A DNA stretch of 64,000 nt, taken from NCBI GenBank assembly GCA_036620675.1, contig JAZHEE010000017.1. One strand, 5' to 3'. Below, in pieces: positions 63,115 through 64,000 of the stretch. The notes beneath the pieces were generated by a model. It had not been told where the DNA came from. It did no database searches and saw only the letters and a list, made by a program, of their open reading frames with translations. The stretch's first letter is position 1, and the number at the start of each line of letters is the position of its first letter. Position numbers and translations under genes: made by a program. This stretch comes from Jejubacter sp036620675 (GTDB lineage Bacteria; Pseudomonadota; Gammaproteobacteria; Enterobacterales; Enterobacteriaceae).

Positions 63115-64000
63115 TTACTGGTAACGTTTAGTGCGTCGGGTGGGCTGCGCCGTCGCCGGAGAGTCCGGCCAGGCGTGTTTGGGATAGCGCCCTTTCATCT
63201 CTTTTTGCACCTCGCGGTACGCGCCCTGCCAGAAGGCGGCCAAATCGCGGGTTACCTGCAACGGACGATGGGCCGGAGACAGCAGCTCCAGCACCAACGC
63301 GACTCGCCCTTCGGCAATCGCAGGCGTCGTCACTTCGCCAAACATCTCCTGCATCCGCACCGCCAGAGCCGGGGGATTATCCGCATCATAGCGAATGGCG
63401 ATACGACTCCCGGTCGGCACAGTGTAATGAGTTGGCAGCTTACTATCCAGCCGCTGACGCAGTGACCAGTCAAGCAGACTGTAAAGCCCCGGGCAGAGAT
63501 CCAGATTCCTCAAGGCCTGGAGCGACTTAACTCCGCCCATCAGCGGCAGCAGCCATTGCTCAAGCGTCGCCAGAAGCGCTTCGTCATCCACCTTCGGCCA
63601 CGGGTGCTCCGGCAGCCAGCGGGCGGCGCAGCTGATACGCAGCCGCAGCTGCTGCGCCGCCTCGCTCCAGTTAAGCAGGGAAAGCCCCTTATCGCGAATG
63701 CCGTTCAGTATCGCCTGATGAAGCTGTCCCTCATCAGGGCGATTCAGCGGCTGGCGTTTGACCGTCAGATTGCCGATACGCCAGCGACGCCAGGCCTTCA
63801 GCGTTCCCTGGCCCTCGTCCCACTCCACGCTGTCGCTCTGCGCTAACAGCCCCGGGACATCAGCCGCCAGCCGCTCAGGTTCTACAGGCAACGCCTGAAG
63901 AATGCGCGCATCCGGCGAACTCGCCCCCTGGAGCAGCAGCGGTGCCAGCAGCCATTCATGACGGGTCAGGGGGGAATCAGGTTCCAGAGTGGCACCCATA
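63115..64000 (-). CDS. hrpB: ATP-dependent RNA helicase HrpB, C-terminal part (cut by window edge)
   Basis: About 295 C-terminal residues of a DEAH-box helicase whose N-terminal motor domains lie beyond 64000. The visible part is the HrpB C-terminal region: LPEHPWPKVDDEALLATLEQW in part, the DLCPGLYSLLDWSLRQRLD stretch, TPAIAEGRVALVLELLSPAHRPLQVT in part, and the ending KGRYPKHAWPDSP...PTRRTKRYQ. The Met at 63999 is simply where the frame meets the edge, not a start. Upstream of mrcB in the same direction, as in E. coli; its cellular role is unclear. Confidence 0.93.
   Translation of the reverse strand, partial: MGATLEPDSPLTRHEWLLAPLLLQGASSPDARILQALPVEPERLAADVPGLLAQSDSVEWDEGQGTLKAWRRWRIGNLTVKRQPLNRPDEGQLHQAILNGIRDKGLSLLNWSEAAQQLRLRISCAARWLPEHPWPKVDDEALLATLEQWLLPLMGGVKSLQALRNLDLCPGLYSLLDWSLRQRLDSKLPTHYTVPTGSRIAIRYDADNPPALAVRMQEMFGEVTTPAIAEGRVALVLELLSPAHRPLQVTRDLAAFWQGAYREVQKEMKGRYPKHAWPDSPATAQPTRRTKRYQ

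Overview
The window is chromosomal backbone from a member of the Enterobacteriaceae (gammaproteobacteria). Nearly every gene has a close, collinear counterpart in the Escherichia coli stretch that runs from an rRNA operon through gmhB and metNIQ, the accA-to-rpsB block and the dapD-degP-hemL block to fhu, mrcB and hrpB. Protein lengths and motifs match, and even non-ATG starts recur (GTG for gmhB, nlpE, lpxA, skp and frr; TTG for fabZ and cdsA). It is not E. coli itself: a cad operon occupies the ldcC neighbourhood, a c-type cytochrome follows tilS, yaeI is absent, and an oxidoreductase/LysR pair lies between hemL and fhuB. I cannot fix the genus from sequence alone.

Layout. 1-150: P1 promoter of an rRNA operon reading off the left edge. 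151-7389: gmhB, then rightward metNIQ (methionine ABC importer, MetJ operator upstream), rcsF-trmO, proS, yaeF. 7433-11422: nlpE, arfB, yaeQ, then yaeP-rof, then a leftward pair of tilS and a small periplasmic cytochrome c. 11563-16908: cadA, cadB and cadC, the acid-inducible lysine decarboxylation system. 16978-37142: a long leftward block of yaeR, accA, dnaE, rnhB, lpxB, lpxA, fabZ, lpxD, skp, bamA, rseP, cdsA, uppS, dxr, frr, pyrH, tsf, rpsB, which combines envelope biogenesis (lipid A, fatty acid, phospholipid, undecaprenyl phosphate, beta-barrel assembly) with replication and translation functions.

37460-54272: map, glnD, dapD and yaeH rightward; cdaR, degP (with a textbook sigma-E promoter) and dgt leftward; mtn, btuF and yadS rightward; erpA and clcA leftward; hemL rightward; then a flavodoxin-fold quinone-reductase-like gene divergent from a LysR regulator. 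54269-60231: the ferrichrome uptake operon fhuACDB with a Fur-like site. 60507-64000: mrcB (PBP1b) and the C-terminal part of hrpB, cut by the window edge.

I saw no insertion sequence, prophage, CRISPR array, tRNA or complete rRNA gene. The accessory content is limited to the cad insertion, the tilS-linked cytochrome and the LysR/oxidoreductase pair. These are the places most worth checking; none amounts to clear evidence for a wholly new system.
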